From the NCBI RefSeq assembly GCF_001281025.1, contig NZ_CP012646.1, forward strand, positions 1,331,001-1,395,000: a stretch of DNA of 64,000 bases, read 5' to 3'. This document shows positions 45,341-55,329 of this stretch, piece after piece. Under the pieces are notes generated by a model, which was given only the letters and a program-made list of their open reading frames with translations, searched no databases and was not told where the DNA came from. Numbering within the stretch: the stretch's first letter is position 1; each line of letters begins with the position of its first letter. Source of the stretch: Streptococcus mitis (GTDB taxonomy: Bacteria > Bacillota > Bacilli > Lactobacillales > Streptococcaceae). Both the position numbers and the translations under genes were made by a program.

Positions 45341-45404
45341 ACAGTTTTTCTCCTTAAATGGAAGGAATCATGCATTAGCAAAATCCCATAGATTTATAAC
45401 ATTA

Positions 45405-45420
45405 TTACAAACATTATACC
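45405..45420 (-). promoter_or_regulatory. Promoter of the LPXTG surface protein gene
   Basis: On the - strand an extended -10, TGGTATAATG, with TATAAT at 45413-45418. Just upstream is a direct GCGTTTATA-GCGTTTATA repeat; the -35 is poor. Transcription would start near 45406, and AAGGAG precedes the ATG. Confidence 0.55.
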
Positions 45421-45545
45421 ATATAAACGCTATAAACGCTTAATTCACAAACAATTATTTAATAATATTACATGTTATTTGGGGAAGGAAAATAATTATT
45501 TGATATTACATCATAAAGTACATAAAAAATTGAATAAAGATTCCT

Positions 45546-46043
45546 TCATTCGATTTTTTCTTTTAACTTTTCAACAAAGAGATAGGCTGCTGGACAGGTC
45601 AAAGTATTCTTAATCGTCAAATGGTTGATTTGATGGATTTTTTTACGGTCCGTATGGGGAAATTCCCGGCAGGCCTTTGGACGAACATCATAGATGGAAC
45701 AGAGATTATCTCCTCCTAGAAAGGGACAAGGCATGGATTTAAAAACCTTATCACCATCTTCATCTACCTGCAGAAACTCCGCTTCAAAAGCTGGTAATTT
45801 CATCTTAAAATACTTGGCTATTCTTGTAATATCCGCTTCTTTAAAGTCAGGCCCCAATGTCTTGCAACAGTTGGCACAGGCCGTACAATCAATCTCCTCA
45901 AAGACTTCTTGGTGAATCTGCTGGGCAATTTTATCCAAGTTCTTAGGTGGCTTTTTCTTTAGATTGGCTAAAACTTTACGGTGTTCCTTCTGCTTTTGCA
46001 AGGCTAGCTGGTGGTAGTACTCAATATCAATTTCTTTAGACAT
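45546..46043 (-). CDS. YkgJ-family cysteine-cluster protein
   Basis: 165-aa cytoplasmic protein of the zinc- or iron-chelating YkgJ family. The signature cysteines are CTACANCCKTLG near residues 54-65, MPCPFLGGDNLCSIYDVRPKAC near 105-125 (quoted in part as CPFLGG and CSIYDVRPKAC), and CPAAYLF near the end. The biochemical role of the family is unclear. It is a single-gene unit between the surface protein and ptsI. Confidence 0.9.
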   Translation of the reverse strand: MSKEIDIEYYHQLALQKQKEHRKVLANLKKKPPKNLDKIAQQIHQEVFEEIDCTACANCCKTLGPDFKEADITRIAKYFKMKLPAFEAEFLQVDEDGDKVFKSMPCPFLGGDNLCSIYDVRPKACREFPHTDRKKIHQINHLTIKNTLTCPAAYLFVEKLKEKIE

Positions 46044-46142
46044 GGTTTCTCTCTTATTCTATTTACTCCCCCCTATTATACCATGCCTCTGGAGCATTGA
46101 AAAGTGGACTTTATAGGACTATGCTTTTCCAAAATGCGTCAA

Positions 46143-46172
46143 AAAAACCTTGCAACTAAGTTACAAGGTTAA
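46143..46172 (-). terminator. Terminator of ptsHI
   Basis: On the - strand AACCTTG (46170-46164) pairs with CAAGGTT (46152-46146), with an inner AACT/AGTT pairing, followed by TTTTTGACG. Confidence 0.8.
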
Positions 46173-46177
46173 TCACA

Positions 46178-47911
46178 TTAATCAAAGTTAACGTATTCTT
46201 TTTGAAGTTCAAGAACTTCTTCCATTGTTGAACACTCTGTAAGGGCACGGTTAGCGTACTCTTCCATCTTAGCAGTGTCCAATTTCTTCATCAAGCTACG
46301 TGTACGAAGTACAGATGTTGCTGACATAGAGAACTCATCCAAGCCCATTCCGACAAGAAGTGGAACAGCTTTTTGGTCACCAGCCATCTCACCACACATA
46401 CCAGCCCATTTACCTTCAGCGTGAGCTGCCTTGATAACGTTGTTGATCAAGCGAAGGATTGATGGGTTATATGGTTGGTAAAGGTATGAAACTTGCTCGT
46501 TCATACGGTCTGCTGCCATTGTGTATTGGATCAAGTCGTTTGTACCAATTGAGAAGAAGTCAACTTCTTTAGCAAATTGGTCTGCAAGCATCGCTGCTGC
46601 AGGGATTTCAATCATGATACCAACTTGGATATCATCCGCAACTGCAACTCCTTCAGCAAAAAGGTTTGCTTTTTCTTCATCAAAGACTGCTTTAGCTGCA
46701 CGGAATTCTTTCAATAGGGCAACCATTGGGAACATGATACGCAATTGACCATGAACAGAAGCACGAAGAAGGGCACGGATTTGTGTACGGAACATTGCAT
46801 CTCCAGTTTCGGCAATAGAGATACGAAGGGCACGGAATCCAAGGAATGGGTTCATTTCGTGTGGCATATCGAAGTAAGGAAGTTCCTTATCTCCACCGAT
46901 ATCCATTGTACGAACAACCACTGGTTTACCATTCATTCCCTCAAGAACAGCCTTGTATGCTTCATACTGCTCATCTTCAGTTGGGAAGTCTTGAGAATCC
47001 ATGTACAAGAATTCTGTACGGTAAAGTCCAACAGCTTCTGCACCGTTGTTGTTAACACCTTCCACGTCTTTTGGAGTACCGATGTTAGCAGCCAACTCAA
47101 AGTGTTTACCGTCAGCAGTCACTGTTTGAGCATCTTTCAAAAGTGCCCACTCAGCTTTTTGTTTAGCATAAGATTCACCAGCTGCTTTAAATTCTGCCGC
47201 TTGTTCATCTGTTGGGTTGATAATGACTTCACCAGTGATTCCGTTAACGGCAAGGATATCACCGTCTTTCACTACTTCAGTGATGTTATTTGTTCCCAAT
47301 ACAGCTGCAATTTCAAGTGTACGTGCCATGATAGCTGAGTGGCTTGTACGTCCACCGATGTTTGTTACAAAAGCTTTTACAAAGTTTTTGTCCAATTGAG
47401 CTGTATCAGATGGTGTCAAGTCATGCGCAATTACGATTACTTCTTCATTGATAGAAGCTGGATTTGGCAATTTTTTACCAAGAAGGTTTGCCAATACACG
47501 TTTTGTCACGTCGCGGATATCCGCTGCACGTTCTTGCATGTATGGGTTGTCTTCCATACCTTCAAAGATAGTGATGAACATATCAGTCACTTCTTTAAGA
47601 CCCGCTTCAGCATTGACTTTCTTAGCACGGATTGTTTCTTTAATCTGACCAATCAATTCTGGGTCAGCAAGAACCATCAAATGAGCGTCAAAAACTTGAG
47701 CCGCTTCTTCACCAAGCGTACCTACAGCTTTCTCACGGATAAGAGAAAGCTCGTTTTGAGAAGCTTCAAGAGCAACATCCAAACGAGCCTCTTCTGCGTT
47801 TGTATCTTCGACTGAAACAGTATCGAATGACAAATCCGGTTGAACGAGTAGATATGCTTTTGCAACGGCAACACCGTCAGATGCTGCGATTCCTTTAAGC
47901 ATTTCTGTCAT
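46178..47911 (-). CDS. ptsI: Phosphoenolpyruvate-protein phosphotransferase (PTS enzyme I)
   Basis: 577-aa enzyme I, which takes phosphate from phosphoenolpyruvate and passes it to HPr. [15 protein letters not shown] near residue 190 has the phosphorylated His; the PEP-binding domain has [42 protein letters not shown] and GMCGEMAGD. It starts five bases after ptsH. It would power the lactose, galactitol and DhaM systems in this window. Confidence 0.98.
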   Translation of the reverse strand: MTEMLKGIAASDGVAVAKAYLLVQPDLSFDTVSVEDTNAEEARLDVALEASQNELSLIREKAVGTLGEEAAQVFDAHLMVLADPELIGQIKETIRAKKVNAEAGLKEVTDMFITIFEGMEDNPYMQERAADIRDVTKRVLANLLGKKLPNPASINEEVIVIAHDLTPSDTAQLDKNFVKAFVTNIGGRTSHSAIMARTLEIAAVLGTNNITEVVKDGDILAVNGITGEVIINPTDEQAAEFKAAGESYAKQKAEWALLKDAQTVTADGKHFELAANIGTPKDVEGVNNNGAEAVGLYRTEFLYMDSQDFPTEDEQYEAYKAVLEGMNGKPVVVRTMDIGGDKELPYFDMPHEMNPFLGFRALRISIAETGDAMFRTQIRALLRASVHGQLRIMFPMVALLKEFRAAKAVFDEEKANLFAEGVAVADDIQVGIMIEIPAAAMLADQFAKEVDFFSIGTNDLIQYTMAADRMNEQVSYLYQPYNPSILRLINNVIKAAHAEGKWAGMCGEMAGDQKAVPLLVGMGLDEFSMSATSVLRTRSLMKKLDTAKMEEYANRALTECSTMEEVLELQKEYVNFD

Positions 47912-47916
47912 CTTCC

Positions 47917-48180
47917 TTATGCCAATCCTTCTTTTTCCATTGTTTCTGAGATTGCAGCGATAGCGTCATCTGCATCTGCACCTTCAGCTGAGATAGTTAC
48001 GTCAGCACCTTGGCCAACACCAAGACTCATAACACCCATGATTGATTTAAGGTTAACTGATTTACCTTTGTACTCAAGAGTGATATCTGAAGCAAATTTG
48101 CTTGCAGTTTGTACCAACAATGTTGCTGGACGTGCGTGAATACCTGTTTCTGCCACTACGTGGAAATCTTTAGAAGCCAT
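47917..48180 (-). CDS. ptsH: Phosphocarrier protein HPr
   Basis: 87-aa HPr. His15 in ETGIHARPA is the PTS phosphorylation site and Ser46 in [13 protein letters not shown] is the HPr kinase site used for CcpA-dependent catabolite repression. The gene leads the ptsHI operon. AAAGGAGAG precedes the ATG. It would also feed LacT and DhaM. Confidence 0.98.
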   Translation of the reverse strand: MASKDFHVVAETGIHARPATLLVQTASKFASDITLEYKGKSVNLKSIMGVMSLGVGQGADVTISAEGADADDAIAAISETMEKEGLA

Positions 48181-48242
48181 AGTTTGACTCTCCTTTTGTT
48201 CTTTCTTTTTTGAGTTATATGTGATAACCCTTACAATTTGGT

Positions 48243-48271
48243 ATTATATCATCTTCTAGGATTTTTTTCAA
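48243..48271 (-). promoter_or_regulatory. ptsHI promoter
   Basis: On the - strand TTGAAA (48266-48271), a 17-bp spacer and TATAAT (48243-48248), about 60 bases before the ptsH ATG. Confidence 0.8.
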
Positions 48272-48402
48272 GCATTTTATGGGATTTATTCGATTTCCTT
48301 TCAGATAACTTGCTGAAAATCTTCTATTCTAGATAACAAAACACAGGATATAGTTTTCCAAAAAGCTACTTGTAGGATTATCATCACTATTTCACAAAGT
48401 AA

Positions 48403-48460
48403 ACACTACATATTGTGTTTTGTGAGCTGAAGCATGAAAATAGACCACTATATTTAGTTT
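48403..48460 (+). promoter_or_regulatory. Tandem NrdR-box-like sites
   Basis: ACACTACATATTGTGT (48403-48418) matches the NrdR consensus closely; CCACTATATTTAGTTT (48445-48460) is a weaker second copy 42 bp downstream, four helical turns. They lie upstream of the nrdH promoter, where the ATP/dATP-sensing repressor NrdR acts on ribonucleotide reductase genes. Confidence 0.7.
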
Positions 48461-48467
48461 TAAATCA

Positions 48468-48495
48468 TTGACAAAAATTTATTTTCTGATATACT
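48468..48495 (+). promoter_or_regulatory. nrdHE promoter
   Basis: TTGACA (48468-48473), a 16-bp spacer and TATACT (48490-48495), 35 bases before the nrdH ATG, which has GAGGAG at 7-8 bases. Confidence 0.8.
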
Positions 48496-48530
48496 AAGAA
48501 AGTAATCTATTTTGAAAGAGGAGTTACACA

Positions 48531-48749
48531 ATGGTAACCGTTTATTCTAAAAACAACTGTGTCCAATGTAAGATGACCAAACGTTTCTTGGACAGTAATA
48601 ATGTCGCTTATCGTGAAATCAATCTTGATGAGCAACCTGAGTACATCGATCAAGTTAAAGAGCTCGGTTTCAGCGCAGCTCCTGTTATCCAAACACCAAC
48701 TGAAGTCTTTTCAGGTTTCCAACCAGGAAAATTGAAACAATTAGCATAA
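48531..48749 (+). CDS. nrdH: Glutaredoxin-like NrdH redoxin
   Basis: 72-aa thioredoxin-fold protein that reduces class Ib ribonucleotide reductase. The active site is CVQC (Cys10, Cys13) and the helix KRFLDSNNVAYREINLDEQP is usual; GFSAAPVIQTP contains the cis-Pro. It precedes nrdE by 80 bases in the nrdHE order. Electrons would come from thioredoxin reductase. Confidence 0.96.
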   Translation: MVTVYSKNNCVQCKMTKRFLDSNNVAYREINLDEQPEYIDQVKELGFSAAPVIQTPTEVFSGFQPGKLKQLA

Positions 48750-48829
48750 TCTTAGTACATCATCCAGAAGAAACTGCTTCTAGGGCTAACTTAGAAGCCT
48801 TTCTTTTGTAATTAGATAAGGGAAATTTT

Positions 48830-50989
48830 ATGGGATTAAAACATCTTGAAGACGTGACTTACTTCCGTCTCAATAACGAAATCAACCGTCCTGTCAATGG
48901 ACAAATCATGCTTCATAAAGATAAGGAAGCCTTGGATGCCTTCTTTAAAGAAAATGTAGTTCCAAACACTATGGTTTTTGATTCAATCAAGGATAAAATC
49001 AACTACCTCATTGAACACAACTACATCGAAACAGCCTTTATCAAGAAATATCGTCCAGAATTTTTGGAAGAATTGGCTCAATTTATCAAAGACCAAAACT
49101 TCCAATTCAAGTCTTTCATGGCAGCTTATAAGTTTTACAATCAATACGCCTTAAAGACTAATGACGGTGAATATTATCTTGAAAGCATGGAAGACCGTGT
49201 CTTCTTTAACGCCCTTTATTTCGCTGATGGCAATGAAGCTGTTGCAATCGATATTGCCAATGAAATCATCCACCAACGCTACCAACCTGCTACTCCTTCC
49301 TTCTTGAATGCTGGACGTGCTCGTCGTGGGGAGTTAGTATCTTGCTTCCTAATCCAAGTAACTGATGATATGAACTCTATCGGACGTTCTATCAACTCAG
49401 CTCTTCAACTTTCACGTATCGGTGGTGGTGTGGGAATTACCCTCAGCAACCTTCGTGAAGCTGGTGCACCTATCAAAGGCTATGAAGGAGCTGCTTCAGG
49501 TGTCGTTCCTGTTATGAAGCTTTTCGAAGATAGCTTCTCTTACTCAAACCAATTGGGTCAACGTCAAGGTGCTGGTGTTGTCTACCTCAACGTCTTCCAC
49601 CCAGATATTATCGCCTTCCTTTCAACTAAGAAAGAAAACGCCGATGAAAAAGTTCGTGTTAAGACCCTTTCACTTGGTGTTGTAGTACCCGATAAATTCT
49701 ACGAATTGGCTCGTAAAAATGAAGAAATGTACCTCTTCAGCCCATACTCAGTAGAGCTTGAATACGGTGTGCCATTCAACTACATTGACATCACTGAAAA
49801 ATACGATGAGCTAGTCGCAAATCCAAATATCCGCAAGACAAAAATCAAGGCGCGTGATTTGGAAACTGAGATCTCTAAATTGCAACAAGAATCTGGCTAC
49901 CCTTATGTCGTCAACATTGATACGGCTAACCGTGCAAATCCTGTTGATGGTAAGATTATCATGAGTAACTTGTGTTCTGAAATTCTTCAAGTCCAAGAAC
50001 CAAGCTTGATCAACGATGCTCAAGAATTCCTTCAAATGGGAACGGACGTTTCATGTAACCTTGGTTCAACCAACGTGGTCAACATGATGACTTCACCTGA
50101 CTTTGGTCGTTCTATCCGTGCCATGGTTCGTGCCCTTACTTTCGTTACAGATAGTTCACACATCGTAGCTGTACCTACTATTGACCATGGAAATAGCCAA
50201 GCTCATACCTTTGGTCTTGGTGCCATGGGACTTCACAGCTACCTTGCCCAACAATTGATTGAATATGGATCACCTGAGTCTGTTGAGTTTACAAGCATCT
50301 ACTTTATGCTTATGAACTACTGGACTTTGGTTGAGTCAAACAATATCGCGCGTGAACGTGGTATCACCTTCCACAACTTTGAAAAATCAGACTATGCTAA
50401 CGGAAGCTACTTTGACAAGTATATTACAGGCGAGTTTATCCCAAAATCAGAACGTGTTAAAGAACTCTTCAAAGATGTCTTTATCCCAAGTGCTGCTGAC
50501 TGGGCTGAACTTCGCGACAAGGTTCAAGCAGATGGACTTTACCACCAAAACCGTCTTGCTGTAGCACCAAATGGTTCTATCAGCTACATCAACGATGTTT
50601 CTGCTTCTATCCACCCGATTACGCAACGTATCGAAGAACGCCAAGAAAAGAAAATCGGTAAAATCTACTACCCTGCTGCTGGTTTGTCAACAGATACTAT
50701 TCCTTACTACACTTCTGCCTACGACATGGATATGCGTAAGGTGATTGATGTCTATGCTGCTGCAACTGAGCACGTGGACCAAGGACTATCACTCACCCTC
50801 TTCATGCGTAGTGATATTCCAAAAGGTCTTTACGAATGGAAGAAGGAAAATAAACAAACGACACGTGACTTGTCTATCCTTCGTAACTATGCCTTTAACA
50901 AGGGTATCAAATCTATCTACTACGTCCGTACCTTTACAGATGATGGTGGAGAAGTCGGTGCTAACCAATGTGAAAGCTGTGTGATTTAA
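48830..50989 (+). CDS. nrdE: Class Ib ribonucleoside-diphosphate reductase, alpha subunit
   Basis: 719-aa large subunit making deoxyribonucleotides aerobically with NrdF. PATPSFLNAGRARRGELVSC holds the first active-site Cys, NLCSEILQ the thiyl-radical Cys region, and the C-terminal QCESCVI the redox pair reduced by NrdH. The N terminus lacks an ATP cone, as in class Ib. It is followed by a strong terminator before nrdF. Confidence 0.97.
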   Translation: MGLKHLEDVTYFRLNNEINRPVNGQIMLHKDKEALDAFFKENVVPNTMVFDSIKDKINYLIEHNYIETAFIKKYRPEFLEELAQFIKDQNFQFKSFMAAYKFYNQYALKTNDGEYYLESMEDRVFFNALYFADGNEAVAIDIANEIIHQRYQPATPSFLNAGRARRGELVSCFLIQVTDDMNSIGRSINSALQLSRIGGGVGITLSNLREAGAPIKGYEGAASGVVPVMKLFEDSFSYSNQLGQRQGAGVVYLNVFHPDIIAFLSTKKENADEKVRVKTLSLGVVVPDKFYELARKNEEMYLFSPYSVELEYGVPFNYIDITEKYDELVANPNIRKTKIKARDLETEISKLQQESGYPYVVNIDTANRANPVDGKIIMSNLCSEILQVQEPSLINDAQEFLQMGTDVSCNLGSTNVVNMMTSPDFGRSIRAMVRALTFVTDSSHIVAVPTIDHGNSQAHTFGLGAMGLHSYLAQQLIEYGSPESVEFTSIYFMLMNYWTLVESNNIARERGITFHNFEKSDYANGSYFDKYITGEFIPKSERVKELFKDVFIPSAADWAELRDKVQADGLYHQNRLAVAPNGSISYINDVSASIHPITQRIEERQEKKIGKIYYPAAGLSTDTIPYYTSAYDMDMRKVIDVYAAATEHVDQGLSLTLFMRSDIPKGLYEWKKENKQTTRDLSILRNYAFNKGIKSIYYVRTFTDDGGEVGANQCESCVI

Positions 50990-51074
50990 TCTTTGCTTGA
51001 GGAAACTACATTTACTCAGGCTATCGATTCATTTACCAAGCTAAACTGGAATAAGCATCTACACTATGAAATAT

Positions 51075-51104
51075 CAAAAAGTCGGGCTTCCGACTTTTTG
51101 TGCG
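51075..51104 (+). terminator. Terminator between nrdE and nrdF
   Basis: CAAAAAGTCGG (51075-51085) and CCGACTTTTTG (51090-51100) form a perfect 11-bp stem with a GCTT loop. The T run is the right arm itself, so strength is uncertain. nrdF may use a separate promoter near TATGATAAAAT (51120-51130). Confidence 0.65.
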
Positions 51105-51178
51105 ATACTCCTCTAGATTTATGATAAAATAGAGGTAATTGTGAGTTCGCAATACTAAACACAGAAAGAGATTTCAAA

Positions 51179-52141
51179 ATGGAAACTTACTACAAAGCCA
51201 TTAACTGGAATGCCATCGAAGATGTCATCGACAAATCAACTTGGGAAAAACTGACGGAGCAATTCTGGCTTGATACACGTATTCCCTTATCAAATGACTT
51301 GGATGACTGGAGAAAGCTATCAAATGTAGAAAAAGACTTGGTAGGAAAAGTCTTTGGTGGTTTAACCCTTCTCGACACTATGCAATCTGAAACTGGGGTT
51401 CAAGCCCTTCGCGCAGACATCCGTACACCACATGAGGAAGCTGTTTTCAATAATATCCAATTTATGGAATCTGTCCACGCAAAATCTTACTCATCAATCT
51501 TTTCTACTTTGAATACTAAGGCTGAGATTGAAGAAATTTTCGAATGGACCAATACCAATCCTTACCTACAAAAGAAGGCTGAGATTGTCAACGAAATCTA
51601 CCTCAACGGTAGCCCACTTGAAAAGAAAGTTGCCAGTGTCTTCCTCGAAACCTTCCTCTTCTACTCTGGTTTCTTCACGCCGCTCTACTACCTTGGTAAT
51701 AACAAACTAGCCAACGTTGCGGAAATCATCAAATTAATTATTCGTGATGAGTCTGTTCATGGAACTTACATCGGTTACAAATTCCAACTTGGTTTCAATG
51801 AATTACCTGAAGAAGAGCAAGAAAAACTCAAAGAATGGATGTACGACCTGCTCTACACTCTCTACGAGAATGAAGAAGGTTACACAGAGAGCCTCTATGA
51901 CGGTGTTGGTTGGACGGAAGAAGTCAAAACCTTCCTTCGCTACAATGCTAACAAGGCTCTCATGAACTTGGGACAAGATCCACTCTTCCCAGACTCAGCT
52001 GATGATGTCAACCCAATCGTTATGAATGGTATTTCAACAGGTACTTCCAACCACGACTTCTTCTCTCAAGTCGGAAATGGTTACCTTCTTGGTGAAGTTG
52101 AAGCCATGCAAGATGATGATTACAACTACGGTTTAGACTAA
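51179..52141 (+). CDS. nrdF: Class Ib ribonucleoside-diphosphate reductase, beta subunit
   Basis: 320-aa small subunit holding the tyrosyl radical and a dimanganese/diiron centre. Ligands lie in QFMESVHAKSYSSIF near residue 95-110 and RDESVHGTYIGYKFQ near 190-205. Length and motifs match NrdF. It lies 189 bases after nrdE, beyond a hairpin, and is followed by a strong terminator. The nrdI flavodoxin needed for manganese is not in the window. Confidence 0.97.
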   Translation: METYYKAINWNAIEDVIDKSTWEKLTEQFWLDTRIPLSNDLDDWRKLSNVEKDLVGKVFGGLTLLDTMQSETGVQALRADIRTPHEEAVFNNIQFMESVHAKSYSSIFSTLNTKAEIEEIFEWTNTNPYLQKKAEIVNEIYLNGSPLEKKVASVFLETFLFYSGFFTPLYYLGNNKLANVAEIIKLIIRDESVHGTYIGYKFQLGFNELPEEEQEKLKEWMYDLLYTLYENEEGYTESLYDGVGWTEEVKTFLRYNANKALMNLGQDPLFPDSADDVNPIVMNGISTGTSNHDFFSQVGNGYLLGEVEAMQDDDYNYGLD

Positions 52142-52165
52142 TTCAATTATCCCAGAACTAATAAC

Positions 52166-52207
52166 ATATATCATGGTTTGTTTAAAACAACCATGATATT
52201 TTTGTTT
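52166..52207 (+). terminator. Terminator of nrdF
   Basis: ATATCATGGTTTGTTT pairs with AACAACCATGATAT (about 52167-52199), followed by TTTTTGTTTTTG. Confidence 0.85.
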
Positions 52208-52229
52208 TTGTTTTCTTTTGTTTTTTAAA

Positions 52230-52258
52230 TTGATTGATTGCATACTTTATGATAAAAT
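52230..52258 (+). promoter_or_regulatory. lacR promoter
   Basis: TTGATT (52230-52235), a 17-bp spacer and TAAAAT (52253-52258), 25 bases before the lacR ATG. Confidence 0.7.
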
Positions 52259-52283
52259 AGTAATAGAAATAGAGGTGATAACG

Positions 52284-53051
52284 ATGTTAAAGCAGGAAAA
52301 ACTAGATAATATTCTAGAAACGGTAAATACAAAGGGAACTATTACTGTAAAAGAAATCATGACTCGCTTGGATGTATCAGATATGACTGCTAGACGCTAC
52401 TTGCAAGAGTTAGCAGACAAGGATTTACTTGTTCGGGTGCACGGTGGAGCTGAAAAAATTCGCACAGGTTCCATTTTAAATAATGAACGTTCTAATATTG
52501 AAAAACAAAGCTTACAGATTGCAGAAAAACAAGAAATCAGCCGTTTTGCAGGCCATTTAATTGATGAAGGTGAAACCATTTTTATTGGTCCAGGGACAAC
52601 CTTGGAATCGTTTGCCCGAGAACTTCCAATCGATAATATTCGTGTTGTAACAAACAGTTTACCAGTCTTTCTCATCCTAAACGAACGAAAACTAACAGAT
52701 TTGATTTTAATCGGTGGAAACTACCGCTCTATCACCGGAGCTTTTGTGGGAACACTAACCTTACAAAACTTAGCTAACCTACAATTTTCTAAAGCTTTCG
52801 TTAGCTGTAATGGTATTCAGGACAATGCGATTGCGACCTTTAGTGAAGAGGAAGGTGAATCTCAACGCATCGCCCTCAATAATTCCAATAAAAAATACTT
52901 ACTAGCTGACAATAGTAAGTTCAATAAATTTGATTTTTATACCTTCTACAATATCTCTGATATTGATACCATCATTTCAGATTCTAAACTGGGCAAAGAA
53001 ACCTTCGAACAACTTTCAAAACAAACAAAAATTATTCTTTCTAAACCATAA
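52284..53051 (+). CDS. lacR: DeoR-family lactose repressor LacR
   Basis: 255-aa repressor of the tagatose-pathway lac genes. The N-terminal DeoR helix-turn-helix is ITVKEIMTRLDVSDMTARRY then VRVHGGAE (residues 20-60); the sugar-phosphate domain has FIGPGTTLESFA, TNSLPVF, LIGGNYR and LADNSKF. The inducer in relatives is tagatose-6-phosphate. ATG 52284 has GAGGTGAT upstream; longer in-frame starts precede the promoter. It is transcribed away from the lac genes and closed by a strong terminator. Confidence 0.92.
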   Translation: MLKQEKLDNILETVNTKGTITVKEIMTRLDVSDMTARRYLQELADKDLLVRVHGGAEKIRTGSILNNERSNIEKQSLQIAEKQEISRFAGHLIDEGETIFIGPGTTLESFARELPIDNIRVVTNSLPVFLILNERKLTDLILIGGNYRSITGAFVGTLTLQNLANLQFSKAFVSCNGIQDNAIATFSEEEGESQRIALNNSNKKYLLADNSKFNKFDFYTFYNISDIDTIISDSKLGKETFEQLSKQTKIILSKP

Positions 53052-53072
53052 AACTGAGGATTGATAAAATAT

Positions 53073-53121
53073 AAAATGCGTCATATCAAGAAAATAAGAA
53101 TCTTGATATGACGCATTTTTA
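53073..53121 (+). terminator. Terminator of lacR, 19-bp perfect stem
   Basis: Positions 53073-53091 (AAAATGCGTCATATCAAGA) are perfectly complementary to 53101-53119, with a 9-base loop; TTTTTA is at the end. It may also act on the - strand for the small ORF that follows. Confidence 0.85.
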
Positions 53122-53155
53122 GATGAAGATTTTTACTAGGAGTTTCCTAGATTCT

Positions 53156-53413
53156 TTATGATTGTTGAAACGGCATGAAATCTGAATCAAAGGAGATATT
53201 ATCCCGTTCTTCAGGACTGATAAAATTTAAAAAGATATTTTTAAATTCTTCTAGCTCATAGTCTGAATGGCAGATCCATTCTTTACCGGTAGAGACATAC
53301 CATTTCCCAAGTTTTTTCAGCTCCTCATTCGTCAAACAAGGTATTTGAGAACATTTATCAAAATTGATGATATAAACTTTTTCATAAATAGATTGGATAA
53401 AATCTTTGAACAT
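53156..53413 (-). CDS. Small soluble protein of unknown function
   Basis: 85 residues, acidic, not recognised. It has two Cys (DKCSQIPCLTNEE), an aromatic-rich GKWYVSTGKEWICHSDYELE stretch and no membrane segment. GAGG lies 6-7 bases before the ATG at 53413; a GTG four codons earlier overlaps that site. It lies between lacG and lacR, downstream of lacG by 42 bases counted from the lacG stop, and may be unrelated to lactose use. Confidence 0.55.
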   Translation of the reverse strand: MFKDFIQSIYEKVYIINFDKCSQIPCLTNEELKKLGKWYVSTGKEWICHSDYELEEFKNIFLNFISPEERDNISFDSDFMPFQQS

Positions 53414-53454
53414 CTTTTGCCTCACTATAATTCTATATCTAATTACTAATTCTA

Positions 53455-54870
<1,416 letters not shown>

Positions 54871-54957
54871 CTATTTCTTGATTTAAAATAAAGTAAAAGT
54901 GAGAGGAGAGGAGTCAGTGAGCCATCCTTCTCCATCTCACTTCTTGTACCAAGTCAC

Positions 54958-55329
54958 CGAATTGTGACATGAGGAGGTAAAAACAATATCTTTTTACCGA
55001 CAAATTAACAAGGCGATTAGGAAATTCGCCATAGCGATTTCCGTAACGAGAGGAGACTATTTCAGAGTCCCTATTATTAATCGAATTGTGACATGAGGAG
55101 GTAAAAACGATATCTTTTTACCGACGAATTAACAAGGCGATTAGGAAATTCGCCATAGCGATTGCCGTAACGATAGGAGACTATTTCATAGTCCCTATTA
55201 TTAATCGAATTGTGACATGAGGAGGTAAAAACGATAGCTTTTTACCGACGAATTAACAAGGCGATTAGGAAATTCGCCATAGCGATTTCCGTAACGATAG
55301 GAGACTGTTTCACAGTCCCTATCGTTAAT
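54958..55329 (-). repeat. Three tandem 124-bp repeats between lacE and lacG
   Basis: Copies at 54958-55081, 55082-55205 and 55206-55329, each starting CGAATTGTGACATGAGGAGG on the + strand. Read as lac mRNA, each unit begins with the last lacE codons (CAATTCGATTAA; the real stop is in the third copy) and has three potential hairpins. In copy 3 the first is a 15-bp stem with one bulge (55293-55301 with 55318-55326, and 55303-55308 with 55312-55317). No run of T follows, so it is more like an mRNA processing or stability element than a terminator. Confidence 0.85.

Noticed and set aside
46745..47338. 197-residue forward ORF inside ptsI
   Set aside because: Antisense frame of a highly conserved gene, rich in Ser, Phe and Cys, with no homologous look.
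54958..55329. CRISPR array
   Set aside because: Units are contiguous 124-bp copies with no unique spacers and no cas genes.
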